Of a stretch of DNA of 43,371 nucleotides, positions 43,245 to 43,371 are shown piece after piece. The DNA lies in the NCBI GenBank assembly GCA_037447655.1, contig JBBHKE010001599.1, positions 26,401 to 69,771 of the forward strand, written 5' to 3'. The position numbers and the translations under genes were made by a program. Position 1 is the first letter of the stretch. Each line of letters begins with the position of its first letter. Origin of the DNA: Zygnema cylindricum. Its lineage: Eukaryota; Streptophyta; Zygnematophyceae; Zygnematales; Zygnemataceae. The notes under the pieces were generated by a model. That model was not told the DNA's origin, ran no database searches, and worked only from the letters and a program-made list of their open reading frames with translations.

Positions 43245-43371
43245 TGTTGTTCTACAACCACCGGTGCAGGTGGAGGAGCAGCAGTAGTAGTAGAAGTAGA
43301 CATGATACACTCTCAGAAGCTATCAAGAATCCTACCAACCAGCTGTTCTTAAGTGCTCACCAATTCTTATA
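43245..43371 (-). mobile_element. Partial LTR (Copia-B type) running off the window
   Basis: TGTTGTTCTACAACCACCGG begins the reverse complement of an LTR 3' end. It includes the gag ATG (CAT within TAGACATGATACAC) and ends the window inside the TATA region (CAATTCTTATA). The visible 127 bp is close to the Copia-B 3' LTR. The left flank is ATTTA; the matching TSD, if any, lies outside. Relative to its local satellite it has the same orientation as the solo LTR at 30961. It may be a solo LTR or the end of a full element. Confidence 0.93.

Overview
The window is non-coding eukaryotic repeat DNA. About 30 kb of its 43.4 kb is an AT-rich tandem satellite with a 40-bp monomer (roughly 740-750 copies, estimated from length). 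Ty1/copia-type LTR retrotransposons interrupt it. I found no host protein gene, tRNA, rRNA or CRISPR. The mix of long satellite arrays, nested decayed retrotransposons and solo LTRs suggests heterochromatin such as a pericentromere, centromere or subtelomere (inference). The organism cannot be named. The elements end in TGTTG...CAACA and carry a primer-binding site matching the anticodon region of initiator tRNA-Met. Drosophila copia and yeast Ty5 use this half-tRNA priming, while most plant Copia elements use the CCA-end type. This weakly favours an animal or other non-plant host.

Layout: 1-3520 satellite, plus orientation. 3521-15425 Copia-A, minus strand, with 904- and 907-bp LTRs and target-site duplication (TSD) ACTGT. 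Copia-B (5632-11448, plus strand, 761- and 801-bp LTRs, TSD ATCTT) sits inside the reverse transcriptase region of Copia-A. 15426-25697 satellite with higher-order duplications. 25698-26357 a 5'-truncated solo LTR. 26358-30960 satellite. 30961-31771 an intact solo LTR with TSD TACCT. 31772-about 38230 satellite. At 38231-38240 the array switches orientation at a small palindrome and runs reversed to 43244. At 43245 a further minus-strand LTR begins and leaves the window.

Both full-length elements have the Copia order gag (CCHC knuckle), aspartic protease, DDE integrase, YVDD reverse transcriptase, RNase H. Both are dead, with several stops and frameshifts each. B has also lost the catalytic Asp of protease and the first catalytic Asp of integrase. 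In this family the gag start codon lies inside the LTR, as in Ty1, so each solo LTR can carry a TATA-like box and a start codon that read into the satellite.

The order of events can be read from the sequence: the satellite array existed first, Copia-A inserted, Copia-B inserted into A, and satellite segments (one carrying a solo LTR) were then copied by unequal exchange. By-eye LTR differences (about 19 in 235 bp for A; about 24 in 520 bp for B) agree with A being older than B.
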